The position numbers were made by a program, and so were the translations under genes. A stretch of DNA of 64,000 nt, taken from CAIZGX01 sp044239865. GTDB taxonomy: Bacteria; Bacteroidota; Bacteroidia; Flavobacteriales_D; Sanyastnellaceae. The notes under the pieces were generated by a model, which saw only the letters and a program-made list of their open reading frames with translations, ran no database searches and was not told the DNA's origin. Of the stretch, positions 44,571 through 52,660 are shown in pieces (position 1 is the stretch's first letter; each line of letters starts with the position of its first letter). The stretch is from positions 757,281 to 821,280 of the forward strand of contig JBIIAO010000002.1 of assembly GCA_044239865.1 (NCBI GenBank), given 5' to 3'.

Positions 44571-45788
44571 TTATTTGGCTTTCGCCAAAAAGTATTTCTC
44601 AACCGGCGCGCTCAATGCCGAAAGGTTATCGTGATCGCTGGCTTTCGCTGCGTCTATGATTTCTCCATTCTTCATCTTCACAAGAATGCCTTCGTTCATG
44701 CTGTTGTAGGCACGGTTATCTACTTTGCCATTCAACACGAAATAACGAGCTTCTTCAGCTGTAATTGAATATTCTTCTTGAATGCCTTGAATGGCTTGCT
44801 GAATGTTGGTTTCAGGAATTTCATTTCTTGAAATTTCAATCTTGAAAAGTCGGCGTTCAACAATGCGTGTTGCCAATTCACTCAGCACGAAATCGGAGTG
44901 TGAAGTCCAGACTTTCAAAGCACCTAGGATGTCAATGTCGTCTAACTTCATAAACATCTCGAACGCTTCATCGCTCGCTTCGAAATGAGACAAAGAAATT
45001 TTGTTATTGAGGAAGTATTGCAAAGCCGGAGAAGCCCAGAGCTGCTCGCCTTGGTCTGCCAAATGCTTTGCGCGACGAAGAACATTCACCAACATATATT
45101 CTGCGCTTAAAACGGTCTTGTGCAAGTACACTTGCCAATACATGAATCTTCTTGCGACAATAAATTTCTCAATCGAGTAAATACCTTTTTCTTCAACCAC
45201 TAACTGATCATTCACCACATCGAGCATCTTAATTAAACGCTCGCTTCCCACTTGTCCTTCTACCACACCGCTGAAAAAACTATCTCGCGCTAAGTAATCC
45301 AGGCGATCCATGTCGAGCTGACTGCTCACCAATTGATGCATGAATTTTCTTGAATACGTTCCGTTGAAAATTTCAAGCGTAAGATTAAGTTTTCCATCAA
45401 ATTCGGCGTTCAAGCGCTGCATAGCGAAAGAAGAAATGTGTTCGTGATGAACTTCATTCACAATAGAGCTTTCCAACGCATGACTAAACGGACCGTGTCC
45501 TATGTCGTGAAGCAGAATTGCGCAAAGCAATCCAACCTCTTCTTCATGCGATATCGCATGTCCTTTCAATCGCAATTCATCAATGGCATTCTGCATCAAA
45601 TGCATTGCGCCCATGGCATGCTGAAAGCGGTTATGTCCAGCACCCGGATACACCAACGAAGAAAGACCCAATTGGGTAATTCTTCTCAGTCTTTGGAAAT
45701 ATCTATGATTGATTAATTCAAGAACGAACGCATGGCGTATGGTAACAAATCCGTAAACCGGATCATTGATCATTTTGCGTTTTAACAT
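44571..45788 (-). CDS. HD-domain phosphohydrolase (dGTPase-like)
   Basis: The protein has 405 residues and belongs to the HD superfamily of dNTP triphosphohydrolase-like proteins. The metal ligands appear in HNRFQHAMGAMHLM (about residues 53-66) and LLHDIGHGPFSHALE (about 92-106), with the further Asp in QLDMDRLDYLARDSFFSG (about 157-175). The typical N-terminus INDPVYGFVTIRH is present. Relatives hydrolyse dNTPs or act on other phosphoesters; the substrate is unproven. Confidence 0.9.
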   Translation of the reverse strand: MLKRKMINDPVYGFVTIRHAFVLELINHRYFQRLRRITQLGLSSLVYPGAGHNRFQHAMGAMHLMQNAIDELRLKGHAISHEEEVGLLCAILLHDIGHGPFSHALESSIVNEVHHEHISSFAMQRLNAEFDGKLNLTLEIFNGTYSRKFMHQLVSSQLDMDRLDYLARDSFFSGVVEGQVGSERLIKMLDVVNDQLVVEEKGIYSIEKFIVARRFMYWQVYLHKTVLSAEYMLVNVLRRAKHLADQGEQLWASPALQYFLNNKISLSHFEASDEAFEMFMKLDDIDILGALKVWTSHSDFVLSELATRIVERRLFKIEISRNEIPETNIQQAIQGIQEEYSITAEEARYFVLNGKVDNRAYNSMNEGILVKMKNGEIIDAAKASDHDNLSALSAPVEKYFLAKAK

Positions 45789-45835
45789 GGAGCAAATTTA
45801 TGGAAATATTTAGTATTCCTGTTCAGACCAAATCC

Positions 45836-45887
45836 GCCGAAGGCATTCGTTGAAAACATTCGTCGTAGACATTCGTTGCTCTGCAAC
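45836..45887. repeat. GAAT-spaced variable mini-hairpin array (4 units, minus orientation)
   Basis: Palindromes GCCgaaGGC (45836), GTTgaaAAC (45849), GTCgtaGAC (45862) and GTTGCtctGCAAC (45875) are separated by ATTC, which is GAAT on the minus strand. All four stems pair perfectly with 3-nt loops. The array lies between rng and the HD gene, which are both on the minus strand. Confidence 0.85.
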
Positions 45888-45918
45888 TTTCTTCCCTTCT
45901 CTTAACCTTTCTTACCTA

Positions 45919-47481
45919 CTATTTAGCGATATTAATCGCATCACCGTTGGAATCAAAGATCTTATACTCAAGAAGAGCATTGTTGCTCGAAGACTGCAAT
46001 TCAATTTTAATCTGGAATCGCTTTTTCCAACGAGCCAATATGGTGTTGAACCACCAACCTTTGGTAAGGTAAGCTTCAACCATAGGGTGAATAGCAACAA
46101 CAATATGTTTGTGCGCGGTAGTCTCGGCAATTAAGCGAATGCTGTTCTCAATTTCATCTTCGAACAACAATGCAGCTTCAATCTTTCCAGTACCACTGCA
46201 GCTTGGACAAGTTTCTTGTGTTACAACTTCGGTAACCGGCTTCACACGTTCACGTGTAATTTCCACCACCCCAAAACGGCTTGGTGCAAGAATGTTGTGC
46301 TTTGCCTTGTCGCCTTGCATATACTCTTTCAACGCATCGTGAAGGGCCTTTTGGTTTTCCTTCTGCTGCATGTCAATAAAGTCTACGCAAATAATTCCAC
46401 CCATATCGCGCAAACGGAAGAGACGCGCAATTTCTTTCGCACATTCGAGGTTGGTTTGAAGGGCGTTTTGTTCCTGATCTTTCGCAGATGCACTTTTGCG
46501 ATTTCCACTGTTCACGTCAATAACGTGCATGGCTTCGGTGTGCTCTACAATAAGGTATGCGCCAGATTTAAGATTTACCTGCTTCGCGAAGCCGGCCTTA
46601 ATCTGACGGTAAATATTGAATGTATCGAATAAATCTGTGGTCTTGTGAACCTTAACAATTCCTTCCTGGTCGGGAGCAATGCTGTGCATGTATGTACGAA
46701 CCTCAGCTCCCAATTTCTCGTCGTTCACGTGAATCGCAGTGAACGAGTCGTTCAACAAATCGCGAAGTACCGAAGAGGTCTTCTTTATTTCGCTGAGAAT
46801 ACGTTTCGGAGGAAGCGCATTCGGAAGGTTTTTCACCAACTCTTCCCAACGTAAAACGAGATCTGTTAGATCTTGATCAAGCTCTTCAACGCTCGTGTCT
46901 ACCGCTTGGGTTCGCACAATAACACCCATGTTTTGTGGGCGAATTTTTTGCATGAGTTTTTTCAAACGGTCACGCTCGTCTTCGTCGGTTATTCTGCTTG
47001 AAAGAGAAACTTTGTTCGAAAACGGAACCAACACCAAATACCTTCCGGCAAGTGTAATTTCAGCAGTAAGGCGAGGGCCTTTTGCTGAAATGGGCTCCTT
47101 CGCAATCTGAACCAGTATCATATTCCCTTGTCCAATGGCGTCTTTGATGACACCATCTTTCTTCAACTCGGGTTCTTTTTGGAGTCCGGTTAACTCACCA
47201 GAAGCACGTTCACCGCCAAGAATGGGGCGTACGTATCTGTTCATTGTAGGATAGTGTGGACCAAGGTCGAGAAAATGCAAAAAAGCATCCTTCTCGTAGC
47301 CAACATCTACAAAGGCAGCATTCAAGTGGGGAACCATTTTCCGCACTCTTCCAAGGTACACGTCGCCCACAGCGAACTGCGTATTACTAACCTCACGATG
47401 TAACTCAACTAAGAGTTTGTCGTGAAGCAAGGCAATTTCCACTCCCTTGGAGGAAGCGTTAATGACAAGTTCAGCGTTCAA
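45919..47481 (-). CDS. rng: Ribonuclease E/G family endoribonuclease
   Basis: The product has 520 residues, RNase G size. It cleaves single-stranded RNA in rRNA and mRNA processing. The start is TTG 47481: a stop codon lies directly upstream in frame, and MNAELVINASSKGVEIALLHD is the family N-terminus. The S1 domain is near residues 35-110, the DNase I-like catalytic centre has HVIDVNSGNRKS and GIICVDFIDMQ (metal-binding Asp residues) near 310-360, and the Zn-link CPSCSGTG is near 430. A stable hairpin occurs in its leader. Confidence 0.95.
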   Translation of the reverse strand: MNAELVINASSKGVEIALLHDKLLVELHREVSNTQFAVGDVYLGRVRKMVPHLNAAFVDVGYEKDAFLHFLDLGPHYPTMNRYVRPILGGERASGELTGLQKEPELKKDGVIKDAIGQGNMILVQIAKEPISAKGPRLTAEITLAGRYLVLVPFSNKVSLSSRITDEDERDRLKKLMQKIRPQNMGVIVRTQAVDTSVEELDQDLTDLVLRWEELVKNLPNALPPKRILSEIKKTSSVLRDLLNDSFTAIHVNDEKLGAEVRTYMHSIAPDQEGIVKVHKTTDLFDTFNIYRQIKAGFAKQVNLKSGAYLIVEHTEAMHVIDVNSGNRKSASAKDQEQNALQTNLECAKEIARLFRLRDMGGIICVDFIDMQQKENQKALHDALKEYMQGDKAKHNILAPSRFGVVEITRERVKPVTEVVTQETCPSCSGTGKIEAALLFEDEIENSIRLIAETTAHKHIVVAIHPMVEAYLTKGWWFNTILARWKKRFQIKIELQSSSNNALLEYKIFDSNGDAINIAK

Positions 47482-47502
47482 ATTATTCTAAGATTAATGC
47501 AC

Positions 47503-47534
47503 GACGGGAAAGGCGCATGTAAGCGCCTTCCGTC
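47503..47534 (-). promoter_or_regulatory. Stable hairpin in the 5' leader of rng
   Basis: GACGGGAAAGGCGC (47503-47516) pairs with GCGCCTTCCGTC (47523-47534) apart from two bulged bases, leaving a 6-nt loop. It starts about 20 nt upstream of the rng start codon on the minus strand and lacks a T-run, so it is not an ordinary terminator. RNase E of E. coli controls its own mRNA through leader structure, so a similar role is possible here. Confidence 0.5.
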
Positions 47535-47558
47535 AATACAGATGGTTCAAGCAAAGAT

Positions 47559-47654
47559 CTAGCGAACTTTTTTCTTGTGACGATTCTTTCTTAGACGCTT
47601 CTTTCTTTTGTGCGTAGCCATTTTATGGCGCTTTCTTTTTTTACCGCAAGGCAT
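47559..47654 (-). CDS. 31-residue basic ribosomal-like protein (AURKAIP1/COX24 domain)
   Basis: A very short frame runs from ATG 47654 to TAG 47559. The product starts MPCGKKRKRHKMATHKRKKR and ends LRKNRHKKKVR, with 20 Lys/Arg among 31 residues. I recognise the form as the small Bacteroidota protein annotated as AURKAIP1/COX24-domain protein, related to mitochondrial mS38 and mycobacterial bS22; assignment to the ribosome here is inferred. The gene lies 77 bp upstream of rng and 1 bp after the TPR gene, so it is probably in an operon with rng. Confidence 0.88.
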   Translation of the reverse strand: MPCGKKRKRHKMATHKRKKRLRKNRHKKKVR

Positions 47655-47655
47655 A

Positions 47656-48246
47656 TTACTTATTATTTAATTTAATATCTATTTTCTTAATAAATGCATT
47701 CACACTGTCTCTTACAATAGGGTCTTCGTTGTGACGAAGTATTTGGCTGTACAAGGTTTTTGCCTCGCTAAAATTACCTAACTGCTCATTCATTTTCCCC
47801 GCATACACCAGCGCAATGCCCGATGTAGAATCTGTTGCAATGGCTCCCTTGAAAGTAGCCAGTGCCGCCTGCAAGCTGTCCATTTGCATCAATGCTTCGC
47901 CCTTGTAAATATAGGCTAATGTATTTTGTGGTTGAAGTTCAATAATTGTATTGAAACGAGCAACCGCTTTTTCCATTTGACCCGAGCGAATAGCAAATTC
48001 ACCAAGTACGAAATGAGCTTCAACATTTTTCGGATTTTCTTCCACCATTGACAAAAGCATTTGAATGCCCTGCATGGGTTGTGGTCCGTTCACCAACTGA
48101 ATGGCTTGCTGAATCTTTACGCTGTCTGCAATAGGGCTGTTCGCCTTGTCTATCGCCGACTTTGGTTGAGTGGGGAATAATAAAAAAAGAACGATTAGCC
48201 CAAGGGCAATACTAACAATGAGGGTTATGAGATACGATTTACGCAT
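47656..48246 (-). CDS. Membrane-anchored TPR-repeat protein
   Basis: ATG 48246 gives 196 residues (MRKSYLITLIVSIALGLIVL); an upstream TTG at 48255 is less likely. One N-terminal membrane helix is followed by three to four TPR units (VEAHFVLGEFAIRSGQMEKAVARFNTII, TLAYIYKGEALMQMDSLQAALATFKGAI, GIALVYAGKMNEQLGNFSEAKTLYSQIL). The start overlaps the end of the HU gene by 8 bp. It is a scaffold of unknown partner. Confidence 0.85.
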   Translation of the reverse strand: MRKSYLITLIVSIALGLIVLFLLFPTQPKSAIDKANSPIADSVKIQQAIQLVNGPQPMQGIQMLLSMVEENPKNVEAHFVLGEFAIRSGQMEKAVARFNTIIELQPQNTLAYIYKGEALMQMDSLQAALATFKGAIATDSTSGIALVYAGKMNEQLGNFSEAKTLYSQILRHNEDPIVRDSVNAFIKKIDIKLNNK

Positions 48247-48538
48247 TCTCTGCAACCTTCACTTTTTCTTTCACAGCATCAACAAACTCTTTCGCTGGTT
48301 TGAATGCAGGAATGTAATGAGCAGGAATGGTTACCGTGGTTTTAGCCAAGATATTTCTTCCCAATTTCGCAGCTCTCTTCTTCACGATGAAGCTTCCAAA
48401 TCCTCTTAAGTAAACATTCTCTCCTGCTTCCATAGATTTCTTCACAGTACCCATGAATCCTTCTACTATCGCTAACACGTCGTTTCTGTCAATTCCCGTT
48501 TTATTCGAAATTTCTGTTACAATATCCGCTTTCGTCAT
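48239..48538 (-). CDS. hup: HU-family DNA-binding protein
   Basis: The start is ATG 48538, giving the canonical HU N-terminus MTKADIVTEISNKTGIDRND and 99 residues. The beta-arm signature is VYLRGFGSFIVKKRAAKLGRN near residues 42-62, and the C-terminal IPAHYIPAFKPAKEF is typical. It binds and bends DNA as a nucleoid protein. It is divergent from mutY across 84 bp. Confidence 0.94.
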   Translation of the reverse strand: MTKADIVTEISNKTGIDRNDVLAIVEGFMGTVKKSMEAGENVYLRGFGSFIVKKRAAKLGRNILAKTTVTIPAHYIPAFKPAKEFVDAVKEKVKVAENA

Positions 48539-48622
48539 CTTATTCCGTTTTGTTTGATTTTCTTTTCTCAATTTTGGGGCTGCAAATATACGTCTAAAAT
48601 CTTAAAATCAAACGATTGCCTT

Positions 48623-49660
48623 ATGAATTCGCGCGACACAACCGCCTTATTGGAGTGGTATAACAGAGAGAAGCGCGATTTGCCGTGGCGAAACACGAAC
48701 GATCCGTATGCCATTTGGTTGTCTGAAGTAATCCTTCAGCAAACAAGAGTAGATCAAGGAATGGCCTACTACCACAAGCTTTTAGGGCACTATCCTGCCG
48801 TTAACGATTTGGCCAATGCACCCATTGACGAGGTGCTTTCATTGTGGCAAGGATTGGGGTATTACAGTCGCGGAAGAAATTTGCACGCGACCGCAAAAAA
48901 GATTCAAGAATTGGGAAATTTCCCTTCAACCTATACTTCACTTCTTGAATTGAAAGGCATTGGTCCTTATACCGCTGCGGCAATTGCCTCGTTCGCTTTT
49001 AATGAACGCGTAGCAGTTTTAGATGGAAACGTTTTCCGCGTCATCACTCGCTTTCTGGCGTCTAATCTGCCCATTGGTAAGGGAACTACGCGTAAGACGT
49101 TTCAGTTGTTGTTGAATGAATGGATTCCGAAACACGCCCCTGCCGACTTCAATCAGGCCACAATGGAACTCGGCGCAACAGTCTGCACGCCTAAGAATCC
49201 GAAATGTTCCGAGTGCCCGCTTACCCCGAGCTGCCGGGCTTTCAGCGCAGGAACGGTTTTAAATTTTCCAGTTAAAGCTTCGAAAACGAAAGTAGAGCCA
49301 TTGTTTTTGTATTACGCGGCCATTGAAACGCCTTCGGGTTATCTGGTGAATAAACGCCCTGAAATGGGCGTTTGGGCTGGGCTGTATGATTTCCCTTTTG
49401 TTGAATCGAAAGTAGAATTGAATGAAGAAGAAGTCATTCTTGAATTTCAGAAACGGTTCCCTTCCACCCAAATTTCAACATGGAAAAAAGATAATTTTTA
49501 TACGCATGTGCTCAGTCATCGAAAGATTTCCGCTCAGTTTTTCAGTTGTTTATGTCGAAATATGTCTGGGGAATTTTCTTCAACCAAAACCACTGAAGAG
49601 CTATTGAACACGGGTATTTCAGCGTTGCTTATGAAGTACGTCAAAGAGATTCATATATGA
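48623..49660 (+). CDS. mutY: A/G-specific adenine DNA glycosylase
   Basis: The start is ATG 48623 (MNSRDTTALLEWYNREKRDLPWR), 345 residues; the longer frame lacks conservation. MutY removes adenine mispaired with 8-oxoguanine. LPWRNTNDPYAIWLSEVILQQTRV, the helix-hairpin-helix LLELKGIGPYTAAAIASFAF with VLDGNVFRV (catalytic Asp), and the 4Fe-4S ligands in CTPKNPKCSECPLTPSC near 190-208 are all visible. The C-terminal NUDIX-like 8-oxoG recognition domain follows. Confidence 0.96.
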   Translation: MNSRDTTALLEWYNREKRDLPWRNTNDPYAIWLSEVILQQTRVDQGMAYYHKLLGHYPAVNDLANAPIDEVLSLWQGLGYYSRGRNLHATAKKIQELGNFPSTYTSLLELKGIGPYTAAAIASFAFNERVAVLDGNVFRVITRFLASNLPIGKGTTRKTFQLLLNEWIPKHAPADFNQATMELGATVCTPKNPKCSECPLTPSCRAFSAGTVLNFPVKASKTKVEPLFLYYAAIETPSGYLVNKRPEMGVWAGLYDFPFVESKVELNEEEVILEFQKRFPSTQISTWKKDNFYTHVLSHRKISAQFFSCLCRNMSGEFSSTKTTEELLNTGISALLMKYVKEIHI

Positions 49661-49734
49661 AAACCGCATAAGCATTGCTTTCCGAAGGTGTTTGACTGAA
49701 ATAGTTTTGACGCATTAACTAAATTTTATTTTTT

Positions 49735-50127
49735 ATGTCAAACACCATCAACAAAGTGATCCTAGTGGGTCACCTGGGTAGAAACCCAGAGGTCAAGACC
49801 TTCGACAACGGAGGCAAAATTGCGAACTTCTCCATGGCCACCAAAGAGATTTGGAAGGACGCGAAAGGAGAACGACAAGAACAGACGGAGTGGCACAACA
49901 TTGTTGTGCGAAGAACCTCGAGTCTAACATTTACCGAACAGTACTTGAAAAAAGGTATGTTGGTTTATGTGGAAGGAAAGCTGCGCTCTCGTTCCTATAA
50001 ACTGAAGACCGGCGAGGACCGTACCGTTTTGGAAGTGTTTGCCGAAGATGTTCAACTCCTCAGCAACACCAAGAAGGAAGAATCAGTTCCTGCTAACACC
50101 GAAATGGTGGAAGAAACTGAATTCTAA
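49735..50127 (+). CDS. ssb: Single-stranded DNA-binding protein
   Basis: This 130-residue OB-fold protein carries NKVILVGHLGRNPEVKTFDNGGKIANFSMAT, WHNIVV and GMLVYVEGKLRSRSYKLKTGEDRTV. It is shorter than E. coli SSB and its tail ends in EETEF, a variant of the acidic DDDIPF-type tip that recruits partners. It sits in the conserved mutY-ssb-gldE-gldD order. Confidence 0.95.
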   Translation: MSNTINKVILVGHLGRNPEVKTFDNGGKIANFSMATKEIWKDAKGERQEQTEWHNIVVRRTSSLTFTEQYLKKGMLVYVEGKLRSRSYKLKTGEDRTVLEVFAEDVQLLSNTKKEESVPANTEMVEETEF

Positions 50128-50181
50128 TCTTCCCGTTTTTTTTCTTTCGTTACCTTTACAAACATATTGGTAATGTAAAGA

Positions 50182-51486
50182 ATGGAATTCAATAGTGTGA
50201 TCTTGTTAAACAGCGCGGGCCCTTTGTTGCTCGTGCTGTTGCTTTTGTCTTGTAGCGCCATTATGTCGAGCTCGGAAGTGGCTATTTTTTCGCTGTCACC
50301 CGTACAACGAAAAGACCTCGAAAACGCGACGGACAGTCAATCTAAAAATGTTCTTCGTCTACTCGAACACCCAACACCTGAAATAGCTACTAAACGACTG
50401 CTCGCCTCTGTTCTTATTGGAAACAACATGGTGAACATTGCGGTGGTGCTTGTTTCTACGATTTTGTTCGATATGTGGTTTGAAGGAACTTCGCTTGAAC
50501 CTTGGGTTGTGGGATTACTTAATGTTGTAGGGGTAACCACTATTATTGTCTTGTTTGGAGAGGTGATTCCGAAAGTATACGCCACTGCGAATAACATTAA
50601 ATTGGCGAAGCGTTTCGCGTTTTTATTCATAGTACTGGATAAAGTCTTTTCTCCAGTTATTTGGATTCTGACCACCGCCGGAAAATGGTTCGAGAGTGAT
50701 AACAATCAGCAATCAGGAAATATTTCTGTAGATGAACTTGGTCATGCGTTGGAGCTGACTTCCGATGATAATCGATCGGAAGAAGAGCATCGCATTTTAG
50801 AAGGCATTGTGACCTTCGGCGACAATGAAGTGGTGCAAATTATGACGCCTCGTGTAGATATCGTTTGTCTGTTTTTAGGAGAGTCATTCAAAAATGTTAT
50901 TCAGCGCGTGGAATCTTCAGGGTATTCTCGATTTGTTGTAGCCAATGAGAAGTTGGATTCGGTAGCTGGAATTCTTTACGCGAAGGACTTACTTCCCCAT
51001 TTAGGCAAAGAGGAATTCAACTGGGAGAGCCTACAGCGAAAGGCATTCTTCGTCCCGGAGAGCAAACAAGTAGATGATTTGTTAACCGAATTTCAACGCG
51101 ACAAAATGCACATGGCCATTGTGGTTGATGAATACGGAGGAACCTCAGGTATTGTAACTCTTCAAGATATACTTCAAGAAATAGTTGGAGAAGTGAAAGA
51201 TGAGTTCGATGATCAAAGTGAAATTTTATGGTCGAAACTCGACGAGAAAAATATACTTTTCGTTGCGAAAATTCCGTTGATAGACATGTACCGTGTTTAC
51301 GATATGGACGGAGATGATTTTGAAGCTTCACGCGGAGACAGCACCACCCTTGGCGGATTCATTGTTGAACAAATGGGAAGAATTCCGAAGTCCGAAGAAA
51401 CTTGGCAGTTCGGTAATTTCGAATTCACCATAGAATCGGCGGACAACAGAAAAATCAGTCGAGTTAAAGCAAAGCGATATGTTTAA
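50182..51486 (+). CDS. gldE: Gliding-associated CNNM/CorC-type transporter GldE
   Basis: The protein has 434 residues. The N-terminal DUF21/CNNM membrane domain has several helices (LLLVLLLLSCSAIMSSSEVAIFSLSP near residue 15-40, LLNVVGVTTIIVLFGEVIPK near 112-131). Two CBS domains follow (VVQIMTPRVDIVCL, MHMAIVVDEYGGTSGIVTLQDILQEIVGE), and a C-terminal CorC/HlyC domain ends it (TTLGGFIVEQMGRIPKSEE). In flavobacteria GldE supports GldD in gliding and T9SS function. The stop overlaps the start of gldD by 8 bp. Confidence 0.93.
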   Translation: MEFNSVILLNSAGPLLLVLLLLSCSAIMSSSEVAIFSLSPVQRKDLENATDSQSKNVLRLLEHPTPEIATKRLLASVLIGNNMVNIAVVLVSTILFDMWFEGTSLEPWVVGLLNVVGVTTIIVLFGEVIPKVYATANNIKLAKRFAFLFIVLDKVFSPVIWILTTAGKWFESDNNQQSGNISVDELGHALELTSDDNRSEEEHRILEGIVTFGDNEVVQIMTPRVDIVCLFLGESFKNVIQRVESSGYSRFVVANEKLDSVAGILYAKDLLPHLGKEEFNWESLQRKAFFVPESKQVDDLLTEFQRDKMHMAIVVDEYGGTSGIVTLQDILQEIVGEVKDEFDDQSEILWSKLDEKNILFVAKIPLIDMYRVYDMDGDDFEASRGDSTTLGGFIVEQMGRIPKSEETWQFGNFEFTIESADNRKISRVKAKRYV

Positions 51487-52081
51487 GAAATACAAGCGTT
51501 GGATACTGATATTGGCTGCGGCCTTGTTGACTGCAGCGGGAGTGTATTTCTTTTTCTTTTCCAGAGATACTGCAGTACCAAGAAAAAAAGCATATTTCAG
51601 AATTGATTTTCCCGAGAAGAAATATACGCAATTCGAAAGTGAATGTCCGGTTTCATTTGAAGCTCCGAATTATTCTAAAGTTATGAATGTGCCTGGAGAG
51701 GAAGGAAACACGGGGTGCTGGTTTAACCTTTTTGTACCCCGATTAAGAGCTACTGTATATTGTTCTTATTTTCCAGTAGAAAACAATTTGGAAAAGCATG
51801 TTTCGAAAGCATATGACAATACGTTAATGCACGAAGTAAAGGCCACTGCAATTCGCCGCACACAGATTCGAATTGACTCTACGAAAATGTATGGAATTAT
51901 ATACGATCTCGAAGGAGAATCCGCATCTCAGCTACAGTTTTTTGTAACAGATAGTGTGAATCATTTTTTGCGCGGTGTGCTGTATTTCCGCAACAAACCA
52001 AATTCTGATTCACTTGCACCGTGCTTGAAGTTCATGCGCGAAGATGTGGTGCACATGATAGAAACAATGCGTTGGAAGTAA
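51479..52081 (+). CDS. gldD: Gliding motility protein GldD, membrane-anchored form
   Basis: The protein has 200 residues with the GldD signature: AYFRIDFPEKKYTQF, CPVSFEAPNYSKV, CWFNLFVPRLRATVYCSYFP, FLRGVLYFRNKPNSDSLAP. GldD is needed for gliding and T9SS function in Flavobacterium. In described species it is a lipoprotein. Here the N-terminus (WILILAAALLTAAGVYFFFFSRD) has no lipobox cysteine, so this copy should stay as a transmembrane-anchored protein. It overlaps gldE. Confidence 0.92.
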   Translation: MFKKYKRWILILAAALLTAAGVYFFFFSRDTAVPRKKAYFRIDFPEKKYTQFESECPVSFEAPNYSKVMNVPGEEGNTGCWFNLFVPRLRATVYCSYFPVENNLEKHVSKAYDNTLMHEVKATAIRRTQIRIDSTKMYGIIYDLEGESASQLQFFVTDSVNHFLRGVLYFRNKPNSDSLAPCLKFMREDVVHMIETMRWK

Positions 52082-52240
52082 CTATTTCATCCAGCGAATA
52101 ACCAATACGGTTAGTGCAATTACAAAAATAAGAATTGAAATTTTATTAATCCCGTGCATCATGCGTAGGTTAAGATCGCCTTGCTCTTTTTTGAAAAGAT
52201 TCAAAGGATTTAGGTAGTGAAGAATTTTTTTGAGTATCAT
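52082..52240 (-). CDS. 52-residue membrane protein, DUF6728-like
   Basis: The frame runs from ATG 52240 to TAG 52082, directly abutting the gldD stop from the other strand. The product has an amphipathic N-terminal part (ILKKILHYLNPLNLFKKEQGD), the segment LNLRMMHGINKISILIF, and one membrane helix (ISILIFVIALTVLVI). The MHGINKIS motif followed by a helix matches small flavobacterial DUF6728 proteins as I remember them. Its ATG overlaps the ridA stop by 1 base (TAATG), indicating translational coupling. Confidence 0.75.
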   Translation of the reverse strand: MILKKILHYLNPLNLFKKEQGDLNLRMMHGINKISILIFVIALTVLVIRWMK

Positions 52241-52620
52241 TATTTTACAATTGAGATCATACTAATTTCAACTTTCGCGCTTTTCGGAAGTTGCGCAACT
52301 TCTACGGTTTCTCTGGCAGGAAAAGGAGCCACCATATACTTCGAATAGACAGCATTTACTTCGGCAAAGTCTGACATGCTCTGCAAGAAAATACTGGTTT
52401 TAACAACAGAACTAAAATCGGAGCCAGAGGCTTCGAGCAACGCTTCAAGATTTTTCATTACGAGTTCCGCTTCTGCTTCAATTGCAGATGGCGTATACTC
52501 GCCCGTTGATGGGTCAATGGCTATCTGTCCGCTTGTGTACACCATGCCGTTCGCCACAATGGCTTGACTGTATGGACCAATAGGCGCGGGTACTTTTTTT
52601 GATTCAATTGCGGTTTTCAT
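52240..52620 (-). CDS. ridA: RidA family enamine/imine deaminase
   Basis: This 126-residue YjgF/YER057c/UK114 family protein hydrolyses reactive 2-aminoacrylate and other enamines formed by PLP enzymes. Landmarks are PAPIGPYSQAIVANGMVYTSGQIAIDP near the N-terminus, NLEALLEASGSDFSSVVK near 65-82, and the catalytic Arg region PARETVEVAQLPKSAKVEISMI at the C-terminus. Confidence 0.95.
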   Translation of the reverse strand: MKTAIESKKVPAPIGPYSQAIVANGMVYTSGQIAIDPSTGEYTPSAIEAEAELVMKNLEALLEASGSDFSSVVKTSIFLQSMSDFAEVNAVYSKYMVAPFPARETVEVAQLPKSAKVEISMISIVK

Positions 52621-52660
52621 TCGTATTGTTGCGTTGTTTTTTCAAACTTCGACATAAAAG

